DNA of 64,000 bases. Origin: Pseudotabrizicola alkalilacus (GTDB lineage Bacteria; Pseudomonadota; Alphaproteobacteria; Rhodobacterales; Rhodobacteraceae). Of this stretch, positions 36,053-45,196 are shown in pieces (position 1 is the stretch's first letter; every line of letters starts with the position of its first letter). The notes under the pieces are model-generated. The model had not been told where the DNA came from, ran no database searches, and saw nothing but the letters and a program-made list of their open reading frames with translations. Made by a program: the position numbers and the translations under genes. The stretch spans positions 23,487-87,486 of the forward strand of contig NZ_QWEY01000016.1 of the NCBI RefSeq assembly GCF_003443995.1, in the 5' to 3' direction.

Positions 36053-37192
36053 ATGATGATCCGCCGACTGCCCAATCCTCTGATGTTCTTAGCAATGGCG
36101 TTATCTTTTGCGATGATTGCACCGCGAGACTCAGCGGCACAAACGCTGGAAATGGAAACTGGTTCGCCCGTTCTGCTCACGGTCTCGACACTGGTGCCAG
36201 AGCGGGTCGTGTTGCAGGAAGAGCTTCCCGGTCGGGTCGCTGCTCTGCAGCGGGTCGAGATACGGCCACAGGTCGGAGGGCTGATCCTCGACCGACTGGT
36301 GAATGAGGGCGCGCGGGTCGAGGCAGGGGATGTCCTGTTTCGGATCAATCCGGCCCCGTTGCAGGCAGATCTTGCCACGGCCGAGGCGGCTCTTGCACGC
36401 GCTGTTGCAGCCGAAGCCTTTTCCCGACGCAGTGTCGAGCGGTCGGATGCCTTGCTTGGAAAGAATGCCGTCAGCCGCGAGAAGAATGACACCGCCCACA
36501 ATGAGCTGGTGCTGGCCGCTGCAAATTCTGCCGAGGCGCGGGCGTTGGTCGATCGGCGGCGGCTGGATCTGGAGTTTGCCACGCTGAGCGCACCCATTTC
36601 CGGATATGTTACCGGCGGTCTGGTCGATATTGGCGGTCTGGCGGCGCCGGGTGCCGATAAGCCATTGGCGGTGATACAGGAATTGGACCGGGTCTATGTC
36701 GACCTGCGCTTGCCTGTTGCACGGCTGGACGCAATTCTGATCGCCGCCGAGGAAGGGCTTGGCCCGGTGGACATCCTGACAGATCGCGACCAGACATACC
36801 TGCAGCCAGGGCAGCTGAAATTTCCGGACGTGGTTGTCGATCCGGGGACAGGAAATGTCTCGGTCCGGGTCGAGGTCGCCAATCCCGACCTGGCGCTGTT
36901 ACCGGGTATGTTCGTGCGGGCCCGGCTGCCACGCGGGCTTTTGCCAGACGCGCTGCTGGTTCCCGAGGATGCGATACTGCGCAATGGCGCGGGCGTGACG
37001 CAGATCGTGGTCGTTTCCGCGCAGGCCGAAGCCATGCGGCGCGAGGTCACGCTGGGCGATACCATCGGCGGCAGGGTTGTCGTGACATCCGGTCTGAAGG
37101 CGGGCGAGGTCATCGCCATTCTGGGGCAGGACCGGGTGCCGGACGGTATGAAGGTAAAAGTTGCCTCTGACAGCGCGGATGCCGCGCTGTAA
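36053..37192 (+). CDS. RND efflux periplasmic adaptor (membrane fusion protein)
   Basis: This 379-residue protein is of the AcrA/MexA type. A signal peptide covers about residues 1-29 (SFAMIAPRDSAAQ). The barrel-sandwich/lipoyl halves are at ERVVLQEELPGRVAALQRVEIRPQVGGLI near residue 50 and LEFATLSAPISGYVTGGLVDIG near residue 180, with a coiled coil between them. Beta-barrel and membrane-proximal domains follow. Unlike AcrA it has no lipobox. No good ribosome-binding site is visible and the start may be 36053, 36056 or 36083. The IS3-family element ends only 89 bases upstream, and TTGACA at 36036-36041 could be part of a promoter. It links the pump at 37220 to an outer-membrane channel not encoded nearby. 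Confidence 0.88.
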   Translation: MMIRRLPNPLMFLAMALSFAMIAPRDSAAQTLEMETGSPVLLTVSTLVPERVVLQEELPGRVAALQRVEIRPQVGGLILDRLVNEGARVEAGDVLFRINPAPLQADLATAEAALARAVAAEAFSRRSVERSDALLGKNAVSREKNDTAHNELVLAAANSAEARALVDRRRLDLEFATLSAPISGYVTGGLVDIGGLAAPGADKPLAVIQELDRVYVDLRLPVARLDAILIAAEEGLGPVDILTDRDQTYLQPGQLKFPDVVVDPGTGNVSVRVEVANPDLALLPGMFVRARLPRGLLPDALLVPEDAILRNGAGVTQIVVVSAQAEAMRREVTLGDTIGGRVVVTSGLKAGEVIAILGQDRVPDGMKVKVASDSADAAL

Positions 37193-37219
37193 GCTGACAG
37201 ACATTAAGGACTTGATATC

Positions 37220-40200
37220 ATGTCGCAATTTTTTATCGACCGCCCGATTTTCGCTTGGGTGATCGCCATTTTCATCGCGCTTTCCGGGATAGTCGCAATT
37301 CCGCAACTGCCTGTTGCGCGTTTCCCTGATATCGCCCCGCCCAGCGTGAGCATCTTTGCCACTTACGCGGGGGCAGATGTGCAAACGGTCAGCGACAGCG
37401 TGATCCGTCCGATCGAGAAAGAACTCTCCAGCGCAAAGAACGTGCTCTATTATGAATCTACTGTAGATTCGACGGGCGGCGCCAATGTCTTTGTGACCTT
37501 CAAACCCGGCACCGATCCCGGGCTGGCGCGGATAGACGTGCAGAACCGGCTGAAGAATGCCGAAGCCCTGCTCCCCGAGGCGGTACGGCGCTCTGGCGTA
37601 AACGTCGAGGCCGCCGATTCCGGCTTTCTGATGGTTATCACGCTGAAATCGCGGGAGGGTAAGACCGATGAGCTTAGCCTTGGTGATTACCTGACTCGGA
37701 ACCTTACCGAAGAGCTGAAACGCATCCCCGGCGTCGGACGGGTACAGGGGTTCGGCTCGGAACGGGCAATGCGGGTCTGGGTCGATCCGGCAAAGCTTGC
37801 GGCCTATGGGCTGACCATGACAGATGTAACCGACGCCATCTCCCGTGAAAATGCGCAGGCGACGCCTGGCCGTGTCGGGGATGAACCGACAGTTCCCGGC
37901 ACGCGCGTTTCCACGGCGCTGACCCTGCGCGGCCAGTTGACCACGCCCGAGGCTTTTGCCGCCATTCCGCTGCGGGCACAGGCTGATGGCGCGCGTCTGC
38001 TTCTGGGCGACGTGGCCCGGATCGAACTGGGTGCGCAGACGATGGCATTCAGCGTCAGCAGCAATGGAAAGCCCGCCGCCGCCGCCGCGATTCAGATGAC
38101 ACCGGGTGCCAATGCCATACGCACCGCCAGCGCCATCGAGGCGCGCCTGGCCGAATTGCAGACCGCCATGCCCAAAGATATGGAGGTTTCGATTTCCTAC
38201 AACACCGCGCCTTTTGTAAAAGTGTCGATCACCAAGGTGGTTCAGACCCTGATCGAAGCGATGGTGCTGGTGTTTCTGGTGATGTTGCTGTTTTTGCAAA
38301 AGATTCGCTACACGCTGATCCCGACCATCGTTGCCCCCATTGCGCTGCTGGGGACATTCACAGTGATGTGGCTTGCGGGATATTCGATCAACATGCTGAC
38401 GATGTTCGGGATGGTGCTGTCCATCGGCATCATTGTCGATGACGCCATCGTTGTGGTCGAGAATGTCGAACGCATCATGACCCGTCAGGGCCTGTCCCCC
38501 AAAGCCGCGACCCAACAGGCGATGCGGGAGATTTCCGGTGCCATTGTCGGCATCACGCTGGTTCTGGCCGCCGTCTTTGTCCCGATGGGCATGGCAAGCG
38601 GTTCGGTTGGAGCGATCTATCGCCAGTTCACATTGTCGATGGCCGTGTCGATCCTGCTATCGGCCTTTTTGGCGCTGACCTTGACGCCTGCGCTTTGCGC
38701 GACACTTTTGAAACCTGCAACCGGCCATGCGGCGGGCGGGTTCTTTGGCTGGTTCAACCGCCGCTTTGACGCGCTGATCACGCGCTATACCGGCTGGGTC
38801 GGTTGGGGGCTGCGTCGAAGCGGTCGGATGCTGGTACTCTATGGTGTTTTGCTGGCCGTCATGAGCTTTGGCTATATGCGGGTGCCCACGTCTTTTGTAC
38901 CGGATGAGGATCAGGGCAGCTTCATGGCCATGATGGAACTGCCTGCCGGTGCCACAGCCGAGCGCACGCGCGAAATCGTTGCCGCCTATGAGGCGCATAC
39001 AGCGACGCGCCCTGATATCACCGAAAGCACTGTCATCCTCGGATTTGGCTTTTCGGGGTCTGGCCCCAATGCTGCACAGGCCTTTACCACGCTCAAAGAC
39101 TGGAGCGACCGCAAGGTCACGGTGGACGAGGAAATCGCCGCAGCGGAAACCGCCATGGCCAAGATCCCAGAGGGCACGGCCATGATCATGAAACCCCCGG
39201 CCATCGAGTCGCTGGGCAGCACCTCGGGCTTTGCCTTGCGGCTTGAAGATCGTGCCAATGCTGGCCCGGTTGCGCTGAAGGCGGCCGAAGACAAGCTGAT
39301 CGCGCTGGCCTCTGCCAGTCCGCTGCTCAGCGACGTCATGACCGAAGGGCTGCCGAACGGCATCAGTGTCGCCTTGCAGATCGACCGGCAAAAAGCGCAA
39401 GCGCTGGGTCTGTCCTTTGCTGCGATCAGCGAGACGATCTCGACTGCCATCGGCTCGGGCTATGTCAACGACTTCCCAAACCAAGGGCAGTTGCAACAGG
39501 TTATCGTGCAGGCCGATGCCCCTGCCCGAATGCATGTTGAAGATGTTCTCCGCCTTGAGGTGCGCAACATGGATGGCGGCATGGTCTCGCTTTCCGAAGT
39601 GGTGACGCCAGTTTGGGAAAACGCGGCACTGCAACTGTCGCGCTATAACGGCTATCCTGCCGCTCGTATCTCGGGGTCGGTTGCGTCGGGCGTCTCCAGC
39701 GGTGCGGCAATGGCCGAGATCGAGCGGCTGGCAAAAGAGTTGCCGCAAGGCTTTGCTGTGGAATGGACCGGTCTGTCCTTGCAGGAAAAGCAGTCGGCCA
39801 ATCGGGCCCCCATTCTGCTTGCCGCTTCGATGTTGATCGTGTTTCTGGTGCTGGCAGCACTGTATGAAAGCTGGTCAATTCCGCTGTCCGTCATGCTGGT
39901 GGTGCCGCTCGGCGTTCTGGGCGCAGTGCTCGCGGTACTGGCCCGGGGGACAGATAATGACGTGTTCTTCAAGGTCGGACTGATCACCATCATCGGCCTG
40001 TCAGCCAAGAACGCGATCCTGATGGTCGAATATGCCCGACACCTGCAAGCACAGGGCATCGGCCTGCATCGCGCCATGCTACAGGCGGCGCGACTGCGGC
40101 TGCGACCAATCCTGATGACATCGCTGGCCTTTATCCTGGGCGTTGTGCCCTTGCTGATCGCCCGCGGCGCCGGATCAGAGATTCAGAACGCCATTGGCAC

Positions 40201-40327
40201 CGGGGTGTTTGGCGGCATGGTCTCGGCAACGGTATTGGCGGTCTTTTTCGTCCCGGTCCTTTATGTCACGGTCAGCAACCTGACCCGCAACCGGCGGGCG
40301 GATAAGATCGTGGAGGCCACAGCATGA
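37220..40327 (+). CDS. RND multidrug efflux pump (HAE1 family, AcrB/MexB-like)
   Basis: This is a 1035-residue inner-membrane proton antiporter with normal family length. The N-terminus MSQFFIDRPIFAWVIAIFIA is the classic RND start. The proton-relay Asp pair is in SIGIIVDDAIVVVENV (TM4) and the conserved Lys in GLSAKNAILMVEYARHL (TM10). Two large periplasmic loops and 12 membrane segments are present. AAGGA lies upstream of the ATG. It forms a tripartite efflux system with the adaptor at 36053. The two-component genes that follow overlap it by 4 bases and likely control it. Confidence 0.93.
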   Translation: MSQFFIDRPIFAWVIAIFIALSGIVAIPQLPVARFPDIAPPSVSIFATYAGADVQTVSDSVIRPIEKELSSAKNVLYYESTVDSTGGANVFVTFKPGTDPGLARIDVQNRLKNAEALLPEAVRRSGVNVEAADSGFLMVITLKSREGKTDELSLGDYLTRNLTEELKRIPGVGRVQGFGSERAMRVWVDPAKLAAYGLTMTDVTDAISRENAQATPGRVGDEPTVPGTRVSTALTLRGQLTTPEAFAAIPLRAQADGARLLLGDVARIELGAQTMAFSVSSNGKPAAAAAIQMTPGANAIRTASAIEARLAELQTAMPKDMEVSISYNTAPFVKVSITKVVQTLIEAMVLVFLVMLLFLQKIRYTLIPTIVAPIALLGTFTVMWLAGYSINMLTMFGMVLSIGIIVDDAIVVVENVERIMTRQGLSPKAATQQAMREISGAIVGITLVLAAVFVPMGMASGSVGAIYRQFTLSMAVSILLSAFLALTLTPALCATLLKPATGHAAGGFFGWFNRRFDALITRYTGWVGWGLRRSGRMLVLYGVLLAVMSFGYMRVPTSFVPDEDQGSFMAMMELPAGATAERTREIVAAYEAHTATRPDITESTVILGFGFSGSGPNAAQAFTTLKDWSDRKVTVDEEIAAAETAMAKIPEGTAMIMKPPAIESLGSTSGFALRLEDRANAGPVALKAAEDKLIALASASPLLSDVMTEGLPNGISVALQIDRQKAQALGLSFAAISETISTAIGSGYVNDFPNQGQLQQVIVQADAPARMHVEDVLRLEVRNMDGGMVSLSEVVTPVWENAALQLSRYNGYPAARISGSVASGVSSGAAMAEIERLAKELPQGFAVEWTGLSLQEKQSANRAPILLAASMLIVFLVLAALYESWSIPLSVMLVVPLGVLGAVLAVLARGTDNDVFFKVGLITIIGLSAKNAILMVEYARHLQAQGIGLHRAMLQAARLRLRPILMTSLAFILGVVPLLIARGAGSEIQNAIGTGVFGGMVSATVLAVFFVPVLYVTVSNLTRNRRADKIVEATA

Positions 40328-41022
40328 CCAGCGCTCTGATCCTGATCGTCGAAGACGAACCCGAGATCGCCGAAATTCTTGAAACCTACTTCGCCCGCGA
40401 GGGGTTTCGGGTGATTACCGCCGGGGACGGACCGACCGCTCTGGCCCATCACCAGCGCTTGCGCCCCGATCTGATCGTACTGGATATCAAGCTGCCCGGA
40501 CAGGACGGCTATGAGGTGCTGGCCGCGATCCGACGCCGGGGTGAAACGCCCGTGATCATGGTCACCGCTCTGGCCGAAGATCTGGACAAGCTGCAAGCTC
40601 TGCGCATTGGTGCCGATGACTATGTCGTCAAACCGTTCAACCCTCTGGAAGTGGTGGCCCGCGCCAAGGCGGTCTTGCGGCGCACCATTGGGCGTGGCCC
40701 GGATCATGTGCTGCGACTGGGGCCGCTGACGGTCGATCCGCAAGCCTATCGCGCAGAGGTCAACACCGGCGCCGGCCCGGTGCCGCTGGATCTGACCCCG
40801 ACCGAATTCCGTATCCTTGCGCATATGGTTGGCTCGGCTGGCCGCGCCTTTGAGCGTGGTGAGCTGGTCGATGCCTGCCTGCCAGAGGGCGAGGCACTGG
40901 ACCGGACGGTGGACAGCCATGTCAGCAACCTGCGTCGCAAACTGGCGGCAGCAAAGGCAGATGGCATGCTGGTCGGCGTGCGTGGCGTGGGCTATCGGCT
41001 GAACTGGTTCCATGGCCGGTAG
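40324..41022 (+). CDS. OmpR-family response regulator (BaeR-like) of the efflux operon
   Basis: This 232-residue regulator has a receiver domain with Glu10/Asp11, phosphoacceptor Asp54 in LIVLDIKLPG and Lys in DDYVVKPFNP, followed by a winged-helix DNA-binding domain (LDLTPTEFRILAHMV, TVDSHVSNLRRKL, GVRGVGYRL). The ATG overlaps the pump stop by 4 bases and the 3' end overlaps the kinase by 11 bases, so the set is translationally coupled. Confidence 0.92.
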   Translation: MTSALILIVEDEPEIAEILETYFAREGFRVITAGDGPTALAHHQRLRPDLIVLDIKLPGQDGYEVLAAIRRRGETPVIMVTALAEDLDKLQALRIGADDYVVKPFNPLEVVARAKAVLRRTIGRGPDHVLRLGPLTVDPQAYRAEVNTGAGPVPLDLTPTEFRILAHMVGSAGRAFERGELVDACLPEGEALDRTVDSHVSNLRRKLAAAKADGMLVGVRGVGYRLNWFHGR

Positions 41023-42082
41023 TCTTAACGCCCGGATCACCCGAACCATGATCGGGCTGACCCTGACGGCCTTTGCGGTGGTCTTCCTTGGGCTGACGGC
41101 CTATTTTCTGTTTATCTACGAATGGTTGTACCCCGACGCTGCATATGACGAAAACTGGCGGCTTGGGGATACGGTCATGGTGGGGGTGCTGCTGTCCGTC
41201 GCCTTGATGGCTGCCTCTCTGATCGGCTGGCGCCTGGCCCGTCGGATTGTGGCCCCGCTGAAAACTGTGGCGGGGGCTGCGCGTCTGATCGCAACGGGTG
41301 ACTTCTCGGCGCGGGCCGAAGTGCTGCATGACAGCTATGGCGAGGCTGGTGCGCTGGTAGCCGATTTCAACCTGATGGCCGAGCGTCTGCAACGTGCCGA
41401 AGCAGAGCTTACCTATTCCAATTCCGCAATCGCACACGAGCTGCGCACACCGTTGACCATCCTGCGCGGGCGTTTGCAGGGGCTGTCAGATGGTGTTTTT
41501 GAGCCCACTCCCCAGCTCTACGAACGGCTTATCTCCCATGTCGACGACCTTTCGAGGATCGTCGACGAGCTGCGCGCATTGGCATTAAGCAACGCAGGAC
41601 AACTGGATCTGATCTGCACTCAGGCCGATCTGGGGGCCGAAGCTGCTGTCACGCTGGCCTCGTTGGAAAGTGACCTGTCGGGCGCAGGGATCACCCTGAC
41701 CCGAACGCTCCATCCTGCCACCACATTTGCGGACGGCGCGCGGTTGCGCCAGGCCTTTGTCGCGGTGCTTGAAAATTGTCGCCGCTATGCACCGGGCAGC
41801 GCTGTTCATGTCGAAACCGGCGTCGAAGGTGATACGGTCTATTTCCGCTGCACAGATACTGGCCTTGGCCTGTCAGAAGAAAACCGCGCCCGCGCCTTTG
41901 ATCGTTTCTGGCGCGCTGATGAGTCGCGTGGACGCAGCCTTGGCGGCTCGGGCCTCGGCTTGCCCATCGTGCGCGCTATCGCCCGCGCCCATGGCGGCGA
42001 AGCCTTGATCCTGCCCTCTGAGAGGTCTGGTCTGGCGGTCGAAATCCGATTGCCGCGCCGCGCGCTTCCCTCCTGTAGTTGA
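41012..42082 (+). CDS. Sensor histidine kinase (BaeS-like) of the efflux operon
   Basis: This 356-residue membrane kinase has two membrane segments (about residues 15-37 and 55-77) enclosing only a very short periplasmic loop, so it probably senses the membrane or a partner protein. HAMP follows (VAPLKTVAGAARLIATGDFS), then the HisKA box with His142 in SAIAHELRTPLTILRG, and the ATPase domain with DTGLGLSEEN and GGSGLGLPIV. The gene ends ten bases before an ABC exporter start. Confidence 0.92.
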   Translation: MAGSLNARITRTMIGLTLTAFAVVFLGLTAYFLFIYEWLYPDAAYDENWRLGDTVMVGVLLSVALMAASLIGWRLARRIVAPLKTVAGAARLIATGDFSARAEVLHDSYGEAGALVADFNLMAERLQRAEAELTYSNSAIAHELRTPLTILRGRLQGLSDGVFEPTPQLYERLISHVDDLSRIVDELRALALSNAGQLDLICTQADLGAEAAVTLASLESDLSGAGITLTRTLHPATTFADGARLRQAFVAVLENCRRYAPGSAVHVETGVEGDTVYFRCTDTGLGLSEENRARAFDRFWRADESRGRSLGGSGLGLPIVRAIARAHGGEALILPSERSGLAVEIRLPRRALPSCS

Positions 42083-42091
42083 GAATTTCCA

Positions 42092-43873
42092 ATGTCCAAC
42101 TTTCCTGATGCCCCAGATGATTACGAGGATCTGGCCGCGCGGCACGTGTCCTTGCGCCGTGTGGCGGCGTTGTTTGTGCCATATCAAAGACGAATTGCCG
42201 GGGTGGTGGCGCTCATGGCTCTGGCTTCGGCCGTGGGGCTGGCCGGGCCGTTTCTGTTGCGCGCCATAATTGATCAGGCCCTGCCGCAGCAGAATCTGGG
42301 GCTGTTGATGTGGCTGGTGGCGGGAATGATCGGTGCGGCGGTGATCGCTGCTGCGATCGGCGCGTGGCAAGTTGTGCTGACATCGCGGATCGGGCAGGCG
42401 ATCCTGCACGATCTGCGGGTGCGGCTTTATTCCCACCTTCAGAGCCTGTCGTTGCGCTTTTTTACCGGCACCCGTACGGGCGAGGTGCAGTCACGCATCG
42501 CCGGTGACATTGCCGGGTTGCAATCGCTGGTGACCGAAACCGCCAGCGAACTGGGCAAAGCGCTCAGCGCCGTGGTCATGACAGCAATCGCCATTCTTTT
42601 GCTTGACTGGCGTTTGGCAATGTTTGTGCTGTTGATCGTGCCGGGCACGGTGCTGATCAGCAACCGTGTCGCCCGCATGCGCGAAGCGCTGACCTTTGAA
42701 CAACAGGCCCGTGCCGCAGACATGTCAGCTGCGGTGCAGGAAACGCTGTCGGCATCGGGCATCATTCTTGCCCGCACGATGGGGCGTGGACCGCATCTGG
42801 CTCAACGTTTTGCCCGCATTTCGGGCGATCTGGCACATCTTGAGGTCAAGTCGCACACCGCAGGCGAGGGGCAATGGGCGCTGATCGGTCTGGCTCTGGC
42901 AATCTTGCCCGCGCTGACGCTGCTGGCCGGTGGATTGCTGATGCAGACCGACTCCCCCGCCACCATCGGCACGCTGGTCGCAATGATCGCGCTACAGGAA
43001 CAACTGCTGTGGCCCTTTGAGCAATTGCTGGAAACCGGTCGCGACATGCGCAAGACCCGCGCACTGTTCGCCCGCGTCTTCGAGTATCTCGACAAGCCAG
43101 TGGAAATCACGGAGCGCGCCGATCCCGTCACTGTCCCCCGGACGATGATGCGCGGAGACGTGCAGTTGGACCATGTCAGCTTTGCCTATGCCGAGGCGCA
43201 TGGCCCGGCTGTGCGTGACATCAGCCTGACCATTCCGTCAGGCAGCCATGTTGCAATCGTGGGCCCGACTGGCTCGGGAAAGACCACGCTCGGTTATCTG
43301 CTGGCGCGGCTGTACGATGTGCAAAGCGGTGCGATCCGCTTTGACGGAGTGGATCTGCGCGACCTGAGCTTTGACACGCTGTCTCAGATGCTTGGGGTTG
43401 TGTCACAAGAGCCCTATCTGCTGCACACGTCCGTCGCGGAAAACCTGCGCTTTGCCCGGCCCGGCGCCACCGATGATGAATTGATCGCTGCGGCGAAAGT
43501 GGCGCAGATACATGATCATATCGCCACGTTGCCGGATGGCTATGATACGCTGGTGGGCGAAGGCGGATATCGTTTCTCGGGCGGTGAAAAGCAACGTCTG
43601 GCGCTGGCCCGCACCATCCTGCGTGATCCGCCGATCCTGCTCCTGGACGAGGCGACAAGCGCGCTGGATACGCGGACCGAGCGTGCAATGTCACTGGCCC
43701 TCGACGCGATGTCGAAGGGGCGGACGACCATCACCATCGCGCATCGCCTTTCCACCATCCGCCATGCCGATCTGATCGTGGTGATGCAGGCCGGACAGAT
43801 CGTCGAGCAGGGCAGTCATGACGACCTGTTGGCAAAAGCTGGTCTCTATGCCAGCCTGTTGCGCGGGGCATGA
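42092..43873 (+). CDS. ABC exporter half-transporter (MsbA/MDR type)
   Basis: This 593-residue protein has an N-terminal six-helix membrane domain (about residues 20-330) fused to one ATPase domain. ATPase motifs are Walker A GPTGSGKTTLGYLL near residue 390, Q-loop VVSQEPYLLHTSVAEN, signature RFSGGEKQRLALAR, Walker B ILLLDEATSALD and His in ITIAHRLSTIRHADLI. It would act as a homodimer and export lipid or hydrophobic compounds. It follows the kinase gene closely and is probably the last gene of the efflux operon. Confidence 0.9.
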   Translation: MSNFPDAPDDYEDLAARHVSLRRVAALFVPYQRRIAGVVALMALASAVGLAGPFLLRAIIDQALPQQNLGLLMWLVAGMIGAAVIAAAIGAWQVVLTSRIGQAILHDLRVRLYSHLQSLSLRFFTGTRTGEVQSRIAGDIAGLQSLVTETASELGKALSAVVMTAIAILLLDWRLAMFVLLIVPGTVLISNRVARMREALTFEQQARAADMSAAVQETLSASGIILARTMGRGPHLAQRFARISGDLAHLEVKSHTAGEGQWALIGLALAILPALTLLAGGLLMQTDSPATIGTLVAMIALQEQLLWPFEQLLETGRDMRKTRALFARVFEYLDKPVEITERADPVTVPRTMMRGDVQLDHVSFAYAEAHGPAVRDISLTIPSGSHVAIVGPTGSGKTTLGYLLARLYDVQSGAIRFDGVDLRDLSFDTLSQMLGVVSQEPYLLHTSVAENLRFARPGATDDELIAAAKVAQIHDHIATLPDGYDTLVGEGGYRFSGGEKQRLALARTILRDPPILLLDEATSALDTRTERAMSLALDAMSKGRTTITIAHRLSTIRHADLIVVMQAGQIVEQGSHDDLLAKAGLYASLLRGA

Positions 43874-43885
43874 GGCGTCTGAAAA

Positions 43886-44122
43886 TCAGCAGGCCGACAG
43901 TGCCTGACAGACCTGAGGCCCTGCAGACGGATCGGCACTCCGAACAAAAACGCGGCGCACATCCGTGTCCACGGCCCCGGCACGGACGTCAACGCTGAAG
44001 CGCCCTGCCCCGGCGTTTTCACTCTGCTGCGCAGCATATGTTGCGATACCGGGTGTCTGCCTGCCAATGCTTGAGCAGCAGGAGTATCGCGCTATACCCC
44101 GACAGTCATTGGCGCGGGGCAT
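43886..44122 (-). CDS. Possible small secreted hypothetical protein or remnant
   Basis: This 78-codon frame has an unusual order of residues for random GC-rich DNA in its second half (DVRAGAVDTDVRRVFVRSAD and a Cys-containing end) and three Cys near the ends. No ribosome-binding site, signal peptide or family was recognised. It may be the C-terminal remnant of a lost gene. The 340-base gap it occupies has no other candidate. Confidence 0.2.
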   Translation of the reverse strand: MPRANDCRGIARYSCCSSIGRQTPGIATYAAQQSENAGAGRFSVDVRAGAVDTDVRRVFVRSADPSAGPQVCQALSAC

Positions 44123-44212
44123 GCTGGTGTGGATAGTCAGCTCATCTGCGGGAGGACATGACTATCCGGTCCGCCTGCGACGCAGCCAGAACCTGCCCGG
44201 AGGAGGGACAGC

Positions 44213-45088
44213 ATGAGCAAAGTCACCATCGACAACGTTACCGATGTGGTCATCGGATCACTTGGCCAGCACGGCGAAATCACCGCGCGCCAGCGTGAAA
44301 TCATGACCGCGCTGATCCGGCATATGCATGGGTTCTGCAAAGACGTGACACTGACCCATTCCGAGTTCATCGAGGCCTGCATGTTCCTGGCCCGCGCAGG
44401 CGCAGTCTGCGACGACAAGCGCCAGGAGTTTATCCTGTTGGGCGATATTCTGGGTGTCGAGGTTCTGTGCGACATGTTGACCAATCCGGTCACAGGGACC
44501 GAATCGGAATCGACCGTTCTGGGACCGTTTTATCGTGAGCATCCACCGGTATTGCCACATGGGGCCTCGACCGCACAAAAACACTTCGACAACGAAGAGA
44601 CGGTCTTTATGGAAGGCTATGTCAAGGATACCTCGGGTCAGCCGCTCGCAGGTGTGACTCTCGATATCTGGGAAGATGCCCCGAACGGGCTGTATGAGAA
44701 CCACGATCACGACCAGCCTGACTATAACCTGCGTGGCCGGTTCGAGACGGATGAAAATGGCTACTTTGCCCTTCGCGCCTTGCGTCCGGTGCCCTACCCG
44801 ATCCCGTCGGACGAAACGGCGGGCGCGCTGTTGCGCTATATGGGTCATCATCCGAACCGTCCCGGCCATTTGCACTTCATCCTGGCAAAAGACGGCTATC
44901 GCACTCTGGTCAGCCAGATTTATGACCGCACATCCAAATGGCTCGACAATGACTCGGTCTTTGCGGTGAAGGACAGTCTTGTCGGCGATTTCGTACCGGC
45001 CCAACCAGAGCATGGCACCGACCTGTATTTGCGCTTTGACTTCACGCTCAAGGCCGCGGCGACCCAACCAGCGCTGGCTGCGGAGTAA
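44213..45088 (+). CDS. Intradiol ring-cleavage dioxygenase (hydroxyquinol/catechol 1,2-dioxygenase)
   Basis: This is a 291-residue non-heme Fe(III) dioxygenase. The iron ligands are visible as Tyr161 (NGLYENHD), Tyr195 (RPVPYPIP), His219 and His221 (RPGHLHFIL). An N-terminal helical dimer domain fills about residues 1-100. The length and the LLGDILGVEVLCDMLTNP block fit hydroxyquinol 1,2-dioxygenase slightly better than catechol 1,2-dioxygenase. It opens hydroxyquinol or catechol to a maleylacetate- or muconate-type product. The ATG follows GGAGGAGGGAC. A muconate-cycloisomerase-like gene lies downstream on the other strand. Confidence 0.9.
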   Translation: MSKVTIDNVTDVVIGSLGQHGEITARQREIMTALIRHMHGFCKDVTLTHSEFIEACMFLARAGAVCDDKRQEFILLGDILGVEVLCDMLTNPVTGTESESTVLGPFYREHPPVLPHGASTAQKHFDNEETVFMEGYVKDTSGQPLAGVTLDIWEDAPNGLYENHDHDQPDYNLRGRFETDENGYFALRALRPVPYPIPSDETAGALLRYMGHHPNRPGHLHFILAKDGYRTLVSQIYDRTSKWLDNDSVFAVKDSLVGDFVPAQPEHGTDLYLRFDFTLKAAATQPALAAE

Positions 45089-45113
45089 TCTGCCCCCTCC
45101 CCTGCTCACTCTT

Positions 45114-45144
45114 GCCGCACCCTTTGACCGGGGTGCGGCTTTTT
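45114..45144 (+). terminator. Intrinsic terminator after the dioxygenase gene
   Basis: GCCGCACCC (45114-45122) and GGGTGCGGC (45131-45139) form a perfect 9-bp stem with an 8-base loop, followed by TTTTT (45140-45144). Confidence 0.92.
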
Positions 45145-45196
45145 GCTTGGGGGGCGGCCCGGAGCAGGTTAGCAGAGCTATGAACAGGAGTCGGCG

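Noticed and set aside
36899..38515. 538-codon open frame on the minus strand
   Set aside because: It is antisense to the RND adaptor and pump genes, which carry all family motifs. Its His/Gln/Arg-rich product is typical of the reverse frame of GC-rich coding DNA.
38657..39748. 363-codon minus-strand frame inside the RND gene
   Set aside because: Shadow of the pump gene with no independent evidence.
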